Source: Paenibacillus sp. PL91 | GTDB lineage: Bacteria > Bacillota > Bacilli > Paenibacillales > Paenibacillaceae | Direction: 5' to 3' | Assembly (NCBI RefSeq): GCF_012935325.2 | Contig: NZ_JABBYG020000008.1 | Coordinates: 62,001 to 126,000, forward strand | Length of the DNA stretch: 64,000 bases | Shown: piece after piece, positions 32,133 through 40,620 of the stretch | Numbering within the stretch: the first letter of the stretch is position 1 | How the letters are laid out: every line of letters begins with the position of its first letter | Notes under the pieces: model-generated | What the model saw: only the letters and a program-made list of their open reading frames with translations | What the model was told of the DNA's origin: nothing | Databases searched by the model: none | Made by a program: the position numbers and the translations under genes

Positions 32133-33812
32133 ATGAGTAATGAGATAAAAGCGGGTATGGACCATTTTTTATACAAAATCATTAATGAGGATATTAAAGC
32201 TGAAGTCTTCAGCAGACCCATGTGCACGCGTTTCCCGCCCGAGCCTAACGGCTATTTGCATATCGGAAGCGCCTATGCCATCCATACGAACTATACGATC
32301 GCACAAAAGTATAACGGGAAGTTTCATTTGCGCTTTGACGATACGAATCCTTTGAAGGAGGATATCACATATGTGCGTGCTATTATCGAAGACATCAATT
32401 GGCTTGGTTACAGTCCGGGCAACCATATTTATTACGGCTCTGACTATTCCAATAACATTTATGAAGCTGCCGTTACGTTGATTAAGAAAGGCAAAGCCTA
32501 CGTATGCGATTTATCGCCGGAGGAAGTAACGGAATATCGCGGGACGCTCACAGAGCCCGGCAAAAACAGCCCTTACCGCAATCGTTCCATTGAGGAAAAC
32601 CAAGCACTGTTTGCACAAATGAAAAAGGGTGATTTTTCGGCGGCGTCAAAGGTACTGCGTGCCAAAATCGATATGGGCTCGCCCAATATCAATTTAAGAG
32701 ATCCCGTCATCTACCGCATTATCCATGCGGAGCATTACCGAACGGGAAATGAATGGTGCATCTATCCGATGTACGATTTTGCACACCCGATTCAAGATGC
32801 CATCGAAGGCATTACCTATTCCTTATGCTCCATTGAATTTAAAGACCATCGCCCGCTATATGAATGGGTATTGGATGAGCTGGATGTAACGGAGGCGCCT
32901 AAGCAACGGGAGTTCGGAAGGCTGAATTTGACCGGGGTCGTAACGAGCAAGCGTTATTTGCGGCAATTGGTTGAAGGGGAATTTGTGGATGGATGGGATG
33001 ATCCGAGGCTGCCTACGATCCGCGGACTGCGGAGAAGAGGCTTTACGCCGGAGAGCATTCGAAGCTTCATCGATGAGATTGGCATGATCAGAGCTCAAAA
33101 TTCGGTTGATATCGCGATGCTGGAGCATGCGGCAAGACAGGATTTGAAAGCGAAGGTTAAAGGTGTCATGGCCGTTATCCATCCGCTGAAAGTGGTCATT
33201 ACCAATTATCCGGACGGTCAGACGGAGCTGCTAACGATAGACAACAATAGCGAGAATGAAGCGCTGGGCAAGCGGGATGTCACCTTTTCCAAAACCATAT
33301 ATATCGAAAAGGATGATTTTATGGAGCAGCCCTCTAAAGGCTTTCACAGGCTGGCGCCAGGCGCGGAAGTGCGGCTGATCGGTGCTTATTTCATTAAATG
33401 CGAGGAGGTCATTAAAGATGAAGCGACTGGTGAGATCGTTGAGCTTCGCTGCACGTATGACCCCCAAACCAAGAGCGGAACGGGCTTTACTGGCAGGAAG
33501 GTGAAGGGAACGATTCACTGGGTATCAGCCGATCATGGCATGAAGGTTGATGTCCATCTGTATGAGAGCCTGCTGACGGATAACGAAGCGCCAAAGGACA
33601 GCAGCATCGATTGGGCGAGCGCGATTAACCCCAGTTCTTTAATCGTCGTTGAGAATGGCATGATCGAATCATTTGCGGATAAACCGCGGCCAGAGGACAA
33701 ATTCCAGTTCGTTCGGCATGGTTATTTTTGCGTGGATACGAGATATACGACTGAAGAGAAGCTGGTGTTCAACCGGATCGTGCCGCTCAAGGATACGTGG
33801 AGAAAAAAATAG
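32133..33812 (+). CDS. glnS: Glutaminyl-tRNA synthetase
   Basis: A 559-residue class I synthetase that joins glutamine to tRNA-Gln. HIGH-type motif RFPPEPNGYLHIGSA is at residues 33-47, and a GlnRS-type block NEWCIYPMYDFAHPIQDAIE lies near 215. The KMSKS motif appears as VVTSKRYL (about 270), and the C-terminal half is the GlnRS anticodon-binding beta-barrel pair. Proline before the HIGH motif and the PMYDFAH block separate it from GluRS. Most Gram-positive bacteria lack GlnRS and use GluRS plus GatCAB, so this gene was probably acquired, yet it sits under a native-style T-box. Start ATG follows TGGAGG. Confidence 0.93.
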   Translation: MSNEIKAGMDHFLYKIINEDIKAEVFSRPMCTRFPPEPNGYLHIGSAYAIHTNYTIAQKYNGKFHLRFDDTNPLKEDITYVRAIIEDINWLGYSPGNHIYYGSDYSNNIYEAAVTLIKKGKAYVCDLSPEEVTEYRGTLTEPGKNSPYRNRSIEENQALFAQMKKGDFSAASKVLRAKIDMGSPNINLRDPVIYRIIHAEHYRTGNEWCIYPMYDFAHPIQDAIEGITYSLCSIEFKDHRPLYEWVLDELDVTEAPKQREFGRLNLTGVVTSKRYLRQLVEGEFVDGWDDPRLPTIRGLRRRGFTPESIRSFIDEIGMIRAQNSVDIAMLEHAARQDLKAKVKGVMAVIHPLKVVITNYPDGQTELLTIDNNSENEALGKRDVTFSKTIYIEKDDFMEQPSKGFHRLAPGAEVRLIGAYFIKCEEVIKDEATGEIVELRCTYDPQTKSGTGFTGRKVKGTIHWVSADHGMKVDVHLYESLLTDNEAPKDSSIDWASAINPSSLIVVENGMIESFADKPRPEDKFQFVRHGYFCVDTRYTTEEKLVFNRIVPLKDTWRKK

Positions 33813-33839
33813 CAGCAGGTTAGATATAGAGCATTTACG

Positions 33840-33869
33840 GACACTATCTCTTGATGGTGTCTTTTTTTG
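33840..33869 (+). terminator. Terminator after glnS
   Basis: GACACTATC pairs with GATGGTGTC around TCTT (one mismatch), followed by seven T residues. Confidence 0.85.
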
Positions 33870-33985
33870 TGTTGAGCAGCTTTAAAGATAGATGGTAAAA
33901 TCATACATAGCAATTTGAAATCGTATTCTTATTGGATCATATGACAGGAATGCTTGGGATGGTCTAACAGAAAGCGAGGTCTCGA

Positions 33986-35041
33986 ATGATATTGTCAAAA
34001 ATGCGCTTGTCGATGTTGACTATTATTCTTATGTTCATGCTTCTCCCAGCAGCAGCCAGCGCCAACGGGGGGCCGCTACTTGACCCTGCAACCGGCTACG
34101 GGCTGCTGCGGTTTGATGAGAAATCGAATATTAGCTTGGTTCGGGAGAAGGTTGCGTATACCGTCAAGAAGGGCGGCAATCGTTATCAAGACGATGGGGA
34201 AGTAACGGTTCATTATGAGCTGCATAATCGAAACGACGTTCAGAAGGATATCGAGGTACTATTTTTAACACCCTCAATAGAAGGCCTTACCGTTATGGAA
34301 GGCGACAAGACGATCAAGTCGAGTCCAGCGGGAAATGAAAAACCGTTTAATTGGCGTCCCCTGGCGAAAAATTCGGTTACGGATCCGTTAAGCGGCAAAG
34401 AGCTGAGCTTATCTCATGCATCAGATTATAATCGTGCGCAAGGAACCCGTTTTCCGCTATCGTTTGAACCAAACGAAACCAAACATATCGTCGTTCAATA
34501 CGTAGAGCCGGGCGGCATGTATGATAAAGGCGTTATTAATATAATCTACTCTCATTTATATTATTTAACCCCCGCATCCTACTGGGAGGGGAAGCCTCAG
34601 GTAGAGCTGGAAGTTAAGCTGTATGCCCCAGGCGGGAAGCTGCATTCGAATTTGCGTTTGGAGAAGATCAGCCCAACTACATTCAAAGCCGTTTTTAATG
34701 AATTGCCTAGCGAGGATTGGTACTTTTCTTATACATATCCGAAAAGATTGCTCTTTTCGACGAACGTCGAGAAGGATCATAATGGGCTTGTGCTCGGAAC
34801 GGCTGCAGCGTTAACGGTCATTGCGGCAGCGCTTGCGCTAATCTTTAGGAGGAGCTTTATTTTTACGGTGAGCGCGCTTGGCATATGGTTTTTTACGATC
34901 TATTATATTTCGAAGATGGGTGGCTATCCGTTTAATTTCATTTTAGTCGTTTTTACCGACATTGTAGTTGGCATGAGCTTGGTTCTGTGCAATGTCGTCG
35001 TTTGGAAAATAAACCGCAAGCGCCTAAAAGCTGAAAAATGA
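33986..35041 (+). CDS. Secreted-domain membrane protein of unknown function
   Basis: A 351-residue protein not matched to a family I can name. A signal peptide (LTIILMFMLLPAAASA, cut near residue 27) is followed by ~245 extracytoplasmic residues rich in beta-strand (EVTVHYELHNRNDVQKDIEV, FEPNETKHIVVQYVEPGG). Three hydrophobic segments lie at the C-terminus (about 272-343), ending in a basic tail. The middle resembles proteins that describe a 'DUF4424-like' outer domain, but I cannot confirm that. Start ATG at 33986 after GAGGTC. It is a single-gene unit between glnS and tyrS. Confidence 0.6.
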   Translation: MILSKMRLSMLTIILMFMLLPAAASANGGPLLDPATGYGLLRFDEKSNISLVREKVAYTVKKGGNRYQDDGEVTVHYELHNRNDVQKDIEVLFLTPSIEGLTVMEGDKTIKSSPAGNEKPFNWRPLAKNSVTDPLSGKELSLSHASDYNRAQGTRFPLSFEPNETKHIVVQYVEPGGMYDKGVINIIYSHLYYLTPASYWEGKPQVELEVKLYAPGGKLHSNLRLEKISPTTFKAVFNELPSEDWYFSYTYPKRLLFSTNVEKDHNGLVLGTAAALTVIAAALALIFRRSFIFTVSALGIWFFTIYYISKMGGYPFNFILVVFTDIVVGMSLVLCNVVVWKINRKRLKAEK

Positions 35042-35214
35042 AACCTTTTGATTCGGGCTGTAGTAGGATTCATCTGCGAATCCGGCAGCAGGCTGACGTC
35101 GATTTCTCGCTCATTGGCTTCAGATAAAGTGAAATATAAACGCAAGTCCACACGCTTCTTTTAAAAAAGCCGGTTTAGACGTAAAATATAAGAAACAACG
35201 GAGGAGAGAATGAA

Positions 35215-36504
35215 ATGACGAATGAAGCAATAGCAATCAATCATGATGATCTTTTGGCTGACCTGGAGTACCGAGGGCTGGTACAGCAATTTACCAACCG
35301 CGAGGAATTACATAAGAAGCTCACTAGCGAGCGCGTAGTGCTCTACTGCGGATTCGATCCGACTGCGGACAGCCTCCATATCGGAAGCTTGCTTCCGATT
35401 TTATGCTTGCGCCGTTTTCAACAGGCGGGCCATATCCCGCTCGCGCTGGTTGGCGGTGGTACGGGCTTGATTGGAGATCCAAGCGGCCGCTCGACGGAAC
35501 GTTCGCTTAATACGTCGGAGACGGTATCGCAATGGACAGATAGCTTGAAGCGCCAGCTTTCTCGTTTTCTTGATTTTGAGGCTGCGGAAAATTCAGCTCG
35601 GCTCGTAAGCAATTACGACTGGATCGCGCCGCTTGACGTTATTACGTTTCTGCGGGATGTGGGCAAAAACTTTACCGTCAACTATATGCTTGCGAAGGAT
35701 TCTGTCGATTCCCGCTTGTCATCGGGCATTTCCTTCACGGAGTTCAGCTATATGATTTTGCAAGCCTACGACTTCCACAAGCTGCATCAGGATCATAACT
35801 GCTCCCTGCAAATCGGCGGCAGCGACCAATGGGGCAACATTACGGCAGGCCTTGATCTAATCGGCAAAATGGGCGGCGGAGACGCTTACGGGATGACGAT
35901 GCCTCTCGTTACCAAAAGCGATGGCAAAAAATTCGGCAAGTCCGAATCCGGCGCGATCTGGCTCGACCGCTCGAAGACGTCCGCGTACCAATTTTATCAA
36001 TTTTGGATCAATACGGAAGACAGCGATACGATTAAGTTTTTGAAATATTTTACGTTCCTGTCACGCGCTGAGATCGAGGCGCTTGAGAGCGAGCTGCAGA
36101 GTGCTCCGGAGAAACGTGCCGCGCAGCGGGAGCTGGCGCGCGAAATTACCCGCCTTGTTCACGGCCAAGAGGCGCTTGAGAGCGCAGAGAAAATTACGCA
36201 GGCTTTCTTCTCGGGCGATGTTAATCAACTGAGCGAAGCGGAGCTTATCGAAGCGCTGCAGGACATGCCTACAACGGTGCTTACGAACAGAGAAGAGATT
36301 AGTCTGATGGATCTGCTTATCGAATCGGGCGCAGCGCCATCCCGCCGCCAAGCGAAACAGGACATTACGAGCGGCTCCATTTCGATTAACGGAGCAAAGC
36401 AGACGGATGCTGAGGGCATTGTCGGCAAAGAGCAAAGGCTGTATGACAAATTCGTCGTCTTGCGCCGTGGGAAGAAAAACTACTTCCTCATTCGTTTCGA
36501 ATAG
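35215..36504 (+). CDS. tyrS: Tyrosyl-tRNA synthetase
   Basis: A 429-residue class I synthetase. HIGH motif HIGS is at residues 55-58 (CGFDPTADSLHIGSLLPIL), the tyrosine pocket shows ILQAYDFHKL and GGSDQWGNI, and the KMSKS loop reads KFGKS (about 240-244). A C-terminal S4 RNA-binding domain (about 365-425, SGAAPSRRQAKQDITSGSIS) binds tRNA-Tyr. The ATG follows CGGAGGAGAG. In many Bacillales tyrS lies behind a Tyr T-box; no T-box sequence is found in its 173-bp leader, so it is expressed differently. Confidence 0.95.
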   Translation: MTNEAIAINHDDLLADLEYRGLVQQFTNREELHKKLTSERVVLYCGFDPTADSLHIGSLLPILCLRRFQQAGHIPLALVGGGTGLIGDPSGRSTERSLNTSETVSQWTDSLKRQLSRFLDFEAAENSARLVSNYDWIAPLDVITFLRDVGKNFTVNYMLAKDSVDSRLSSGISFTEFSYMILQAYDFHKLHQDHNCSLQIGGSDQWGNITAGLDLIGKMGGGDAYGMTMPLVTKSDGKKFGKSESGAIWLDRSKTSAYQFYQFWINTEDSDTIKFLKYFTFLSRAEIEALESELQSAPEKRAAQRELAREITRLVHGQEALESAEKITQAFFSGDVNQLSEAELIEALQDMPTTVLTNREEISLMDLLIESGAAPSRRQAKQDITSGSISINGAKQTDAEGIVGKEQRLYDKFVVLRRGKKNYFLIRFE

Positions 36505-36528
36505 TTAAGGATGTGGATGTGCGGCGTA

Positions 36529-36950
36529 GGTGATCGGATGAGCTGGAGTTCTTTGGAGTTAAGCTGGAGGTAATGGGATTAGAAGTAATTTTAATTAGAG
36601 GTAGAGGTAATTACTCCAGCAGATTGTTAAGAGTGTGGGTGATTAGCGAAACTTGCAGGAACAACGTAAACCCCCAGCTAAGTGTTCATACTGTGTGTGA
36701 TCACTGAACGAAAAGTCTAGCTAATTGTACAGACTATATTGTGATCAATGAACGAAAAGCTCCAGCTAATTGTTCAGATTATGGGTGATTAGCGAGCTTA
36801 ACAGGAAAAACTCCAGCTACTTGAGCTATTTAACCGGGTAATCACCAAAATCGAAACCATTTACGGGAGAATTTCCCGTTAATTGTACTAGAGGGCCAAA
36901 ATCGCAAGAATTTACGGGAGAAATTCCAGTTAGTTGAGATCAATCGTTTA
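36529..36950. repeat. Degenerate tandem repeats, dispersed repeat locus B
   Basis: Units begin AGCTAAGTGTTCA (36676), AGCTAATTGTACA (36719), AGCTAATTGTTCA (36764) and AGCTACTTGAGCT (36815), at periods of 43, 45 and 51 bp, and share GTGATCAATGAACGAAAAG-like middles. They grade into TTTACGGGAGAATTTCCCG (about 36861) and ACGGGAGAAATTCC (36914-36927), the core also present at 5099. TAGAGGTAATTACTC occurs at about 36599 and again near 37143. No reading frame of note is present in 36505-37225. Confidence 0.75.
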
Positions 36951-36992
36951 CGCCTGCCCGAGCACGACGAATCGCCTACTACACGCAAAAGC

Positions 36993-37029
36993 AAACCAGG
37001 CTGCCGATTAATGGGCAGCCTGGTTTTTT
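36993..37029 (+). terminator. Strong terminator 490 bp downstream of tyrS
   Basis: AAACCAGGCTGCC (36993-37005) pairs perfectly with GGCAGCCTGGTTT (37014-37026), followed by T residues. It lies beyond the repeat array, so the array may be transcribed as a long tyrS 3' end. Confidence 0.88.
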
Positions 37030-37225
37030 AGAAGCGTAGCATGTATAAACATGCTAGCTATTCATCTCGCGCCGGGAGCGCGGTCGAGACATTCTGAAGC
37101 ACTGCCTTGATCTAATGCTAGGTTTGCTATCCATCAAGCGTTAGAGGTAATTACTCTAGCACCTCCAAAACCACACGGTCCAGTAGATATGGCGGCGTTT
37201 TTTCTAGGATGATTTATGCTGCTGC

Positions 37226-38431
37226 TTATTCAACCAACGTACCGGTCTTTACTAAACCGCTCTTCAATGCCTCGCGGCGGGAGCGCGAATGGGAGATGCC
37301 GAAGGCAGTAGCGGCAATCGCTGCTGCTAAAATAACACCGGTTGCGCCAATCCAGCTGATGGAGGTGAGTGATGCTTGCTCGACGATAACGCCGCCAAGT
37401 CCGGCGCCTGCTGCCATGCCAAGCTGGAGCACGGAGGTATTTAGGCTGAGCATAATGCCGGAGGCTCCGGGAGCGAGCGACATTAAGTGAAACTGCTGAG
37501 TAGGGCCGGATGACCAAGCCGTGAACGCCCATAGCATAAGCAAAGGGAATACGATGATAGGCGACTGGCCTGCTAGCGAGAGCAGAACAAGCGCAACCGT
37601 ATGGAACAGCATACCGGTGACTAAGGTGCGCGGAGCTCCCCATCTATCGGTGCTATATCCTCCGAGCTTGGAGCCGATCAGACTGGCGATACCGAAGGCG
37701 AATAACGCTGCGCTCACGCCTTGCTCGCTGAGTTTCGTTACCGTAAGCAGAAAGGGAGATATATACGTGTAGACGATGGAATATCCGCCGATCCATAAGA
37801 AGGTCACCGACAGGCCGATCGCGATTTTCGGCTGTTTTAATAAGGCGATTTGGTCGCGGAGCGGGATAGGCTCCTCGCCATCGGATTGCGGGATGGTAGC
37901 TACGATCAAAAGCATGGCGAGCAGGCCGAGTATGCCGATTGCCCCGAAGATCAGCGGCCAATCATAAACGGAAGCGGCTACCCTTCCAAGGGGAACGCCT
38001 ACGATGAGAGCAGTGCTGAAGCCCATCACCAGCGTTGCGATAGCACTTCCTTGTTTGCCGGCAGGGGCCAGCTTCGAAGCGACGGTCAGAGCCGTTACGA
38101 CGAACACGCCGGTGCTGACAGCGAGAATAATTCTGGATACGATCAAAAACTCAAATCCAGGCAAAGCAACGGCAATTAAGTTGCCTACTGCGAATAAACC
38201 AAGTGCGTACAGCAGGAGCCGGCGGCGCTCCATGCGCGCGGTTAAAGCCATGAGAATAGGTGTGCCAAAAGCATAAGCCAGCGAAAAGACGGTAATCAGC
38301 TGACCGGCGGCCGAGACGGTAACGCCAACATCTGCGGCGACCTTATCCAATATGCCCGCAATGATAAATTCGGATGTTCCAACTAGAAAGCTGATAATAG
38401 CCAGCATGTAAATTTTCCAAGCATTCGACAT
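37226..38431 (-). CDS. MFS exporter (DHA1 family, AraJ/PbuE-like)
   Basis: A 401-residue, 12-segment membrane protein. The first helix IISFLVGTSEFIIAGILDKV, motif A ALTARMERRRLLLYALGLFA and motif C-like GFSTALIVGVPLGRVAASVY place it with proton-driven exporters such as AraJ, YdhP and PbuE. The substrate may be a sugar, purine or drug. The start ATG at 38431 (minus) follows AAGGAG. The upstream palindrome 38467-38490 matches one in front of the neighbouring arsR gene, so that regulator very likely represses the pump. Confidence 0.88.
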   Translation of the reverse strand: MSNAWKIYMLAIISFLVGTSEFIIAGILDKVAADVGVTVSAAGQLITVFSLAYAFGTPILMALTARMERRRLLLYALGLFAVGNLIAVALPGFEFLIVSRIILAVSTGVFVVTALTVASKLAPAGKQGSAIATLVMGFSTALIVGVPLGRVAASVYDWPLIFGAIGILGLLAMLLIVATIPQSDGEEPIPLRDQIALLKQPKIAIGLSVTFLWIGGYSIVYTYISPFLLTVTKLSEQGVSAALFAFGIASLIGSKLGGYSTDRWGAPRTLVTGMLFHTVALVLLSLAGQSPIIVFPLLMLWAFTAWSSGPTQQFHLMSLAPGASGIMLSLNTSVLQLGMAAGAGLGGVIVEQASLTSISWIGATGVILAAAIAATAFGISHSRSRREALKSGLVKTGTLVE

Positions 38432-38466
38432 ACCTGTGTTGCTCCTTTCTCCACTCCACTGTTTTT

Positions 38467-38490
38467 ATATTTCTAAATATATAGAAATAT
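38467..38490. promoter_or_regulatory. ArsR operator upstream of the MFS pump
   Basis: ATATTTCTA-AATATA-TAGAAATAT, perfect 9-bp arms with 6-bp spacing, 36 bp before the pump start. The core TATTTCTA-N6-TAGAAATA is identical to the site at 38812-38835. Confidence 0.8.
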
Positions 38491-38502
38491 ACCCGAAAAA
38501 AA

Positions 38503-38784
38503 TTACTCCAACAAATAAGGCGCGTACTTTTGCGCTAATTCGCGGTTCACACTGTAGTAGATATACGTTCCGTCCTTGCGGAGATCGAGCAATCCGCATT
38601 CCGTCAATTGCTTCAAGTGATGCGAGAGCGTTGAGCCGGCAACGGATTCAAGCTTAGTCCCAATATCGGAGCAACACAAATTTTTCTCCTCCGTCAGAAG
38701 CAGAGCTATTTTTAGTCTGGTTGGCTCACCGAGCGCTTTGTATACTTTAACAGCTTGACGTACGTCCGCATGTTCATCCACCAT
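38503..38784 (-). CDS. ArsR family regulator
   Basis: A 93-residue winged-helix protein: VYKALGEPTRLKIALLLTEE, then KNLCCSDIGTKLE and the recognition helix AGSTLSHHLKQLTECGLLDL. The CC pair (about 36-37) sits where metal-sensing ArsR proteins carry ELCVCDL, but the spacing differs, so metal sensing is uncertain. It lies 71 bp upstream of the MFS pump on the same strand, and both genes carry the same palindrome in front. Start ATG follows AAGGTG. Confidence 0.88.
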   Translation of the reverse strand: MVDEHADVRQAVKVYKALGEPTRLKIALLLTEEKNLCCSDIGTKLESVAGSTLSHHLKQLTECGLLDLRKDGTYIYYSVNRELAQKYAPYLLE

Positions 38785-38811
38785 TGTGACTTCACCTTTT
38801 CCCAGTAGTTG

Positions 38812-38835
38812 TTATTTCTATATGCGTAGAAATAA
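38812..38835. promoter_or_regulatory. ArsR operator upstream of arsR
   Basis: TTATTTCTA-TATGCG-TAGAAATAA, perfect 9-bp arms, 27 bp before the arsR start. With the matching site at 38467 it supports autoregulation plus pump control by one protein. Confidence 0.8.
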
Positions 38836-38920
38836 GATAGCATACCATTATTACAATGTAAACAGGAAAAATGAGAAAGACGCTGATTTCTTTATTCAGC
38901 CTACACAATCACCCCGCCTA

Positions 38921-38969
38921 GTCTGAGTGGAAAAGGTGCCATTCAACGGCACCCTCACTCCACTCAGAC
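38921..38969 (-). terminator. Terminator of the APH-type kinase gene
   Basis: GTCTGAGTGGA (38921-38931) pairs with TCCACTCAGAC (38959-38969), with an inner stem GGTGCC/GGCACC (38935-38940, 38948-38953). Read on the minus strand the inner hairpin is followed by TTTT. Confidence 0.75.
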
Positions 38970-38992
38970 GATGGACAAGACTCTATCGAAGA

Positions 38993-39967
38993 CTATAGCT
39001 CATGCACGTCCACCCAAGCGGACAGAAACTTCAGCTTTCCGTCAAAGTAGCCGTCATCCTGCCAAGATCCCCAAACACTGCTGCGCCCCGTATGAAGCCC
39101 CATCAGCCAAAGCTGCCTGACGGCAACGAACACCGGAATGATGGCTACATCCTGCTCGCTTAAGGGGCGTTCTTCCAAATATGTCTCGAGGAAAGCATCC
39201 CAGCATTCATGCTTGAAGCTATCTTCTTTGCCATGGACGAGATCCCACAAATAAACGGATAGATCATAGGAGCGCCACCCCATTCCGCAGCAGTCAAAAT
39301 CAAAATGAGTTAAGCCGCCGTCCGCCGAATGAAACACATTCCACCCATGCAGATCTCCGTGGCATACGCCCCAGTCGTACGTTCCGCTTGAGACGGCTTC
39401 GAGCTGTTTGCTCAAACGGCCAGCAATCTCTTCCACAAGCTTCATGTCATTTGGGCGATGCTGCAAAAAAGGGAGAAGCTGCTCAAGCGGCTCATCGAGC
39501 AGATGGCGGGCATCCAGCTCGAAACGCTTGTGCTTAGGTTCATAGCGGTCCATGGCATAATGAAGCTCAGCGATAGCGCGCCCATACACTCGGCTGGTTT
39601 CCAAATCGACCTTGCCCGTTCCGTCTGCATAACTGAATAAAGCAGCGTACCGTATCCCTTCGGGGGCGTCCAGCTCCGTCAGCCACTCGCCGTCACGCTT
39701 AGCAATCGGATAAGAAACCGGGAGATCGCAGCCCTTCAAGAAATCAAGCAGCTCCAGCTCAAAGCGTATATCCGATTCCGTTCGCCAGTTGTGCTTATAT
39801 ACCCGCAAAATAAATTTTCCGGAATCCGTATCGACTGCATACGTATCGTTTAATCCGTTGGAAACGAATCGGCTCTTAAGCGGCGTGCCCATATCATACA
39901 ATAAGGCCATTTCAGAAAAAAGCTCATCCTTGTGAAAAACAGTATGCACCGCTTGGATCGACAACAT
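38993..39967 (-). CDS. Phosphotransferase of the APH (aminoglycoside kinase-like) family
   Basis: A 324-residue cytosolic protein. It has the N-lobe nucleotide region NDTYAVDTDSGKFILRVYKH, the catalytic loop VCHGDLHGWNVF (HxD with Asn) and the metal motif LTHFDFDCCGMGWR. This resembles the homoserine-kinase-II / SrkA-like branch rather than resistance kinases. It phosphorylates an unidentified small molecule or side chain. It ends in a strong hairpin terminator. A single-gene unit, divergent from the VOC protein at 40155. Confidence 0.85.
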   Translation of the reverse strand: MLSIQAVHTVFHKDELFSEMALLYDMGTPLKSRFVSNGLNDTYAVDTDSGKFILRVYKHNWRTESDIRFELELLDFLKGCDLPVSYPIAKRDGEWLTELDAPEGIRYAALFSYADGTGKVDLETSRVYGRAIAELHYAMDRYEPKHKRFELDARHLLDEPLEQLLPFLQHRPNDMKLVEEIAGRLSKQLEAVSSGTYDWGVCHGDLHGWNVFHSADGGLTHFDFDCCGMGWRSYDLSVYLWDLVHGKEDSFKHECWDAFLETYLEERPLSEQDVAIIPVFVAVRQLWLMGLHTGRSSVWGSWQDDGYFDGKLKFLSAWVDVHEL

Positions 39968-40154
39968 ATCTTAATCATCCTTCTATTCATATTCAAGTTA
40001 TCTATGTCAATCCTAGCTGAATCCGGAGCAGAAAGAGATAGAAATAATGACTATAATTGTTTTTTACATCGCAGAAGCAACAGTCATAAAAAGGAAATTT
40101 AATGGCGTGCTCGAATATAGATAACAATTGAGATATGCACAAAGGAGTAGAAAA

Positions 40155-40559
40155 ATGATGTCTGAGAAGCTTAGCTCGCTTACCGTGTTAATGGTTTCCG
40201 ATTTGGCAAGGTCACAAAGCTTTTATCGCGAGGTGCTAGGATTTAATGTTACGGATTGGTGGGCAGAGCGCGGCGGCTTGCACGGCGTTGCGCTCAAGCT
40301 GTTTCAAGCGGCCGAGCCTGCAGACGTGAGGCCCAATCAGCGTCCCGCTGGCGGCGGCTATGCCGTCGATGTACAGGTTTATACGGAGACATGGGCACAA
40401 CTAGATTCCCTGTATGAGGAATTTCGCAGTAAAGGCGCAATCGTTTCTGTGGAGCCGATCGTCTACGCAGACGGTGGACCGTGGAAGGAATTTGTAATCG
40501 AGGACCCGGATGGCTATCATTTTGCATTTGGCGGAACGGATGGCACACCGGGCGGATAA
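40155..40559 (+). CDS. VOC (glyoxalase/bleomycin-resistance fold) protein
   Basis: A 134-residue protein with two beta-alpha-beta-beta-beta halves: LTVLMVSDLARSQSFYREVL then GFNVTDWW, and VDVQVYTETWAQLDSLYEEF ending in PWKEFVIEDPDGYHFAFG. The late ExxDPDGY block carries the usual metal-ligand Glu position. The family includes glyoxalases, dioxygenases and antibiotic-binding proteins; none is indicated here. Start ATG at 40155 after AAAGGAG; a longer in-frame ATG at 40128 lies before the ribosome site. Confidence 0.85.
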   Translation: MMSEKLSSLTVLMVSDLARSQSFYREVLGFNVTDWWAERGGLHGVALKLFQAAEPADVRPNQRPAGGGYAVDVQVYTETWAQLDSLYEEFRSKGAIVSVEPIVYADGGPWKEFVIEDPDGYHFAFGGTDGTPGG

Positions 40560-40578
40560 TACGAAGAGCTGCACATAG

Positions 40579-40616
40579 AAAAAGAGGCTGTCGATTACAA
40601 TCGACAGCCTCTTTCT
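40579..40616. terminator. Bidirectional terminator between VOC and ilvE genes
   Basis: AAAGAGGCTGTCGATT (40581-40596) pairs perfectly with AATCGACAGCCTCTTT (40599-40614). The loop adjusts at the centre. Confidence 0.92.
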
Positions 40617-40620
40617 ATTG

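Noticed and set aside
35042..35214. T-box leader before tyrS
   Set aside because: No GGTGG-ACCGCG core and no terminator/antiterminator pair. Leaders of thrC and ilvE were also checked with the same result.
36529..36950. CRISPR array
   Set aside because: Units are degenerate, of unequal length, with no constant repeat and unique spacer pattern, and there are no cas genes.
38993..39967. Aminoglycoside resistance kinase
   Set aside because: The APH fold is shared by many metabolic kinases; motifs fit the homoserine-kinase/SrkA-like branch. The same applies to the gene at 55416.
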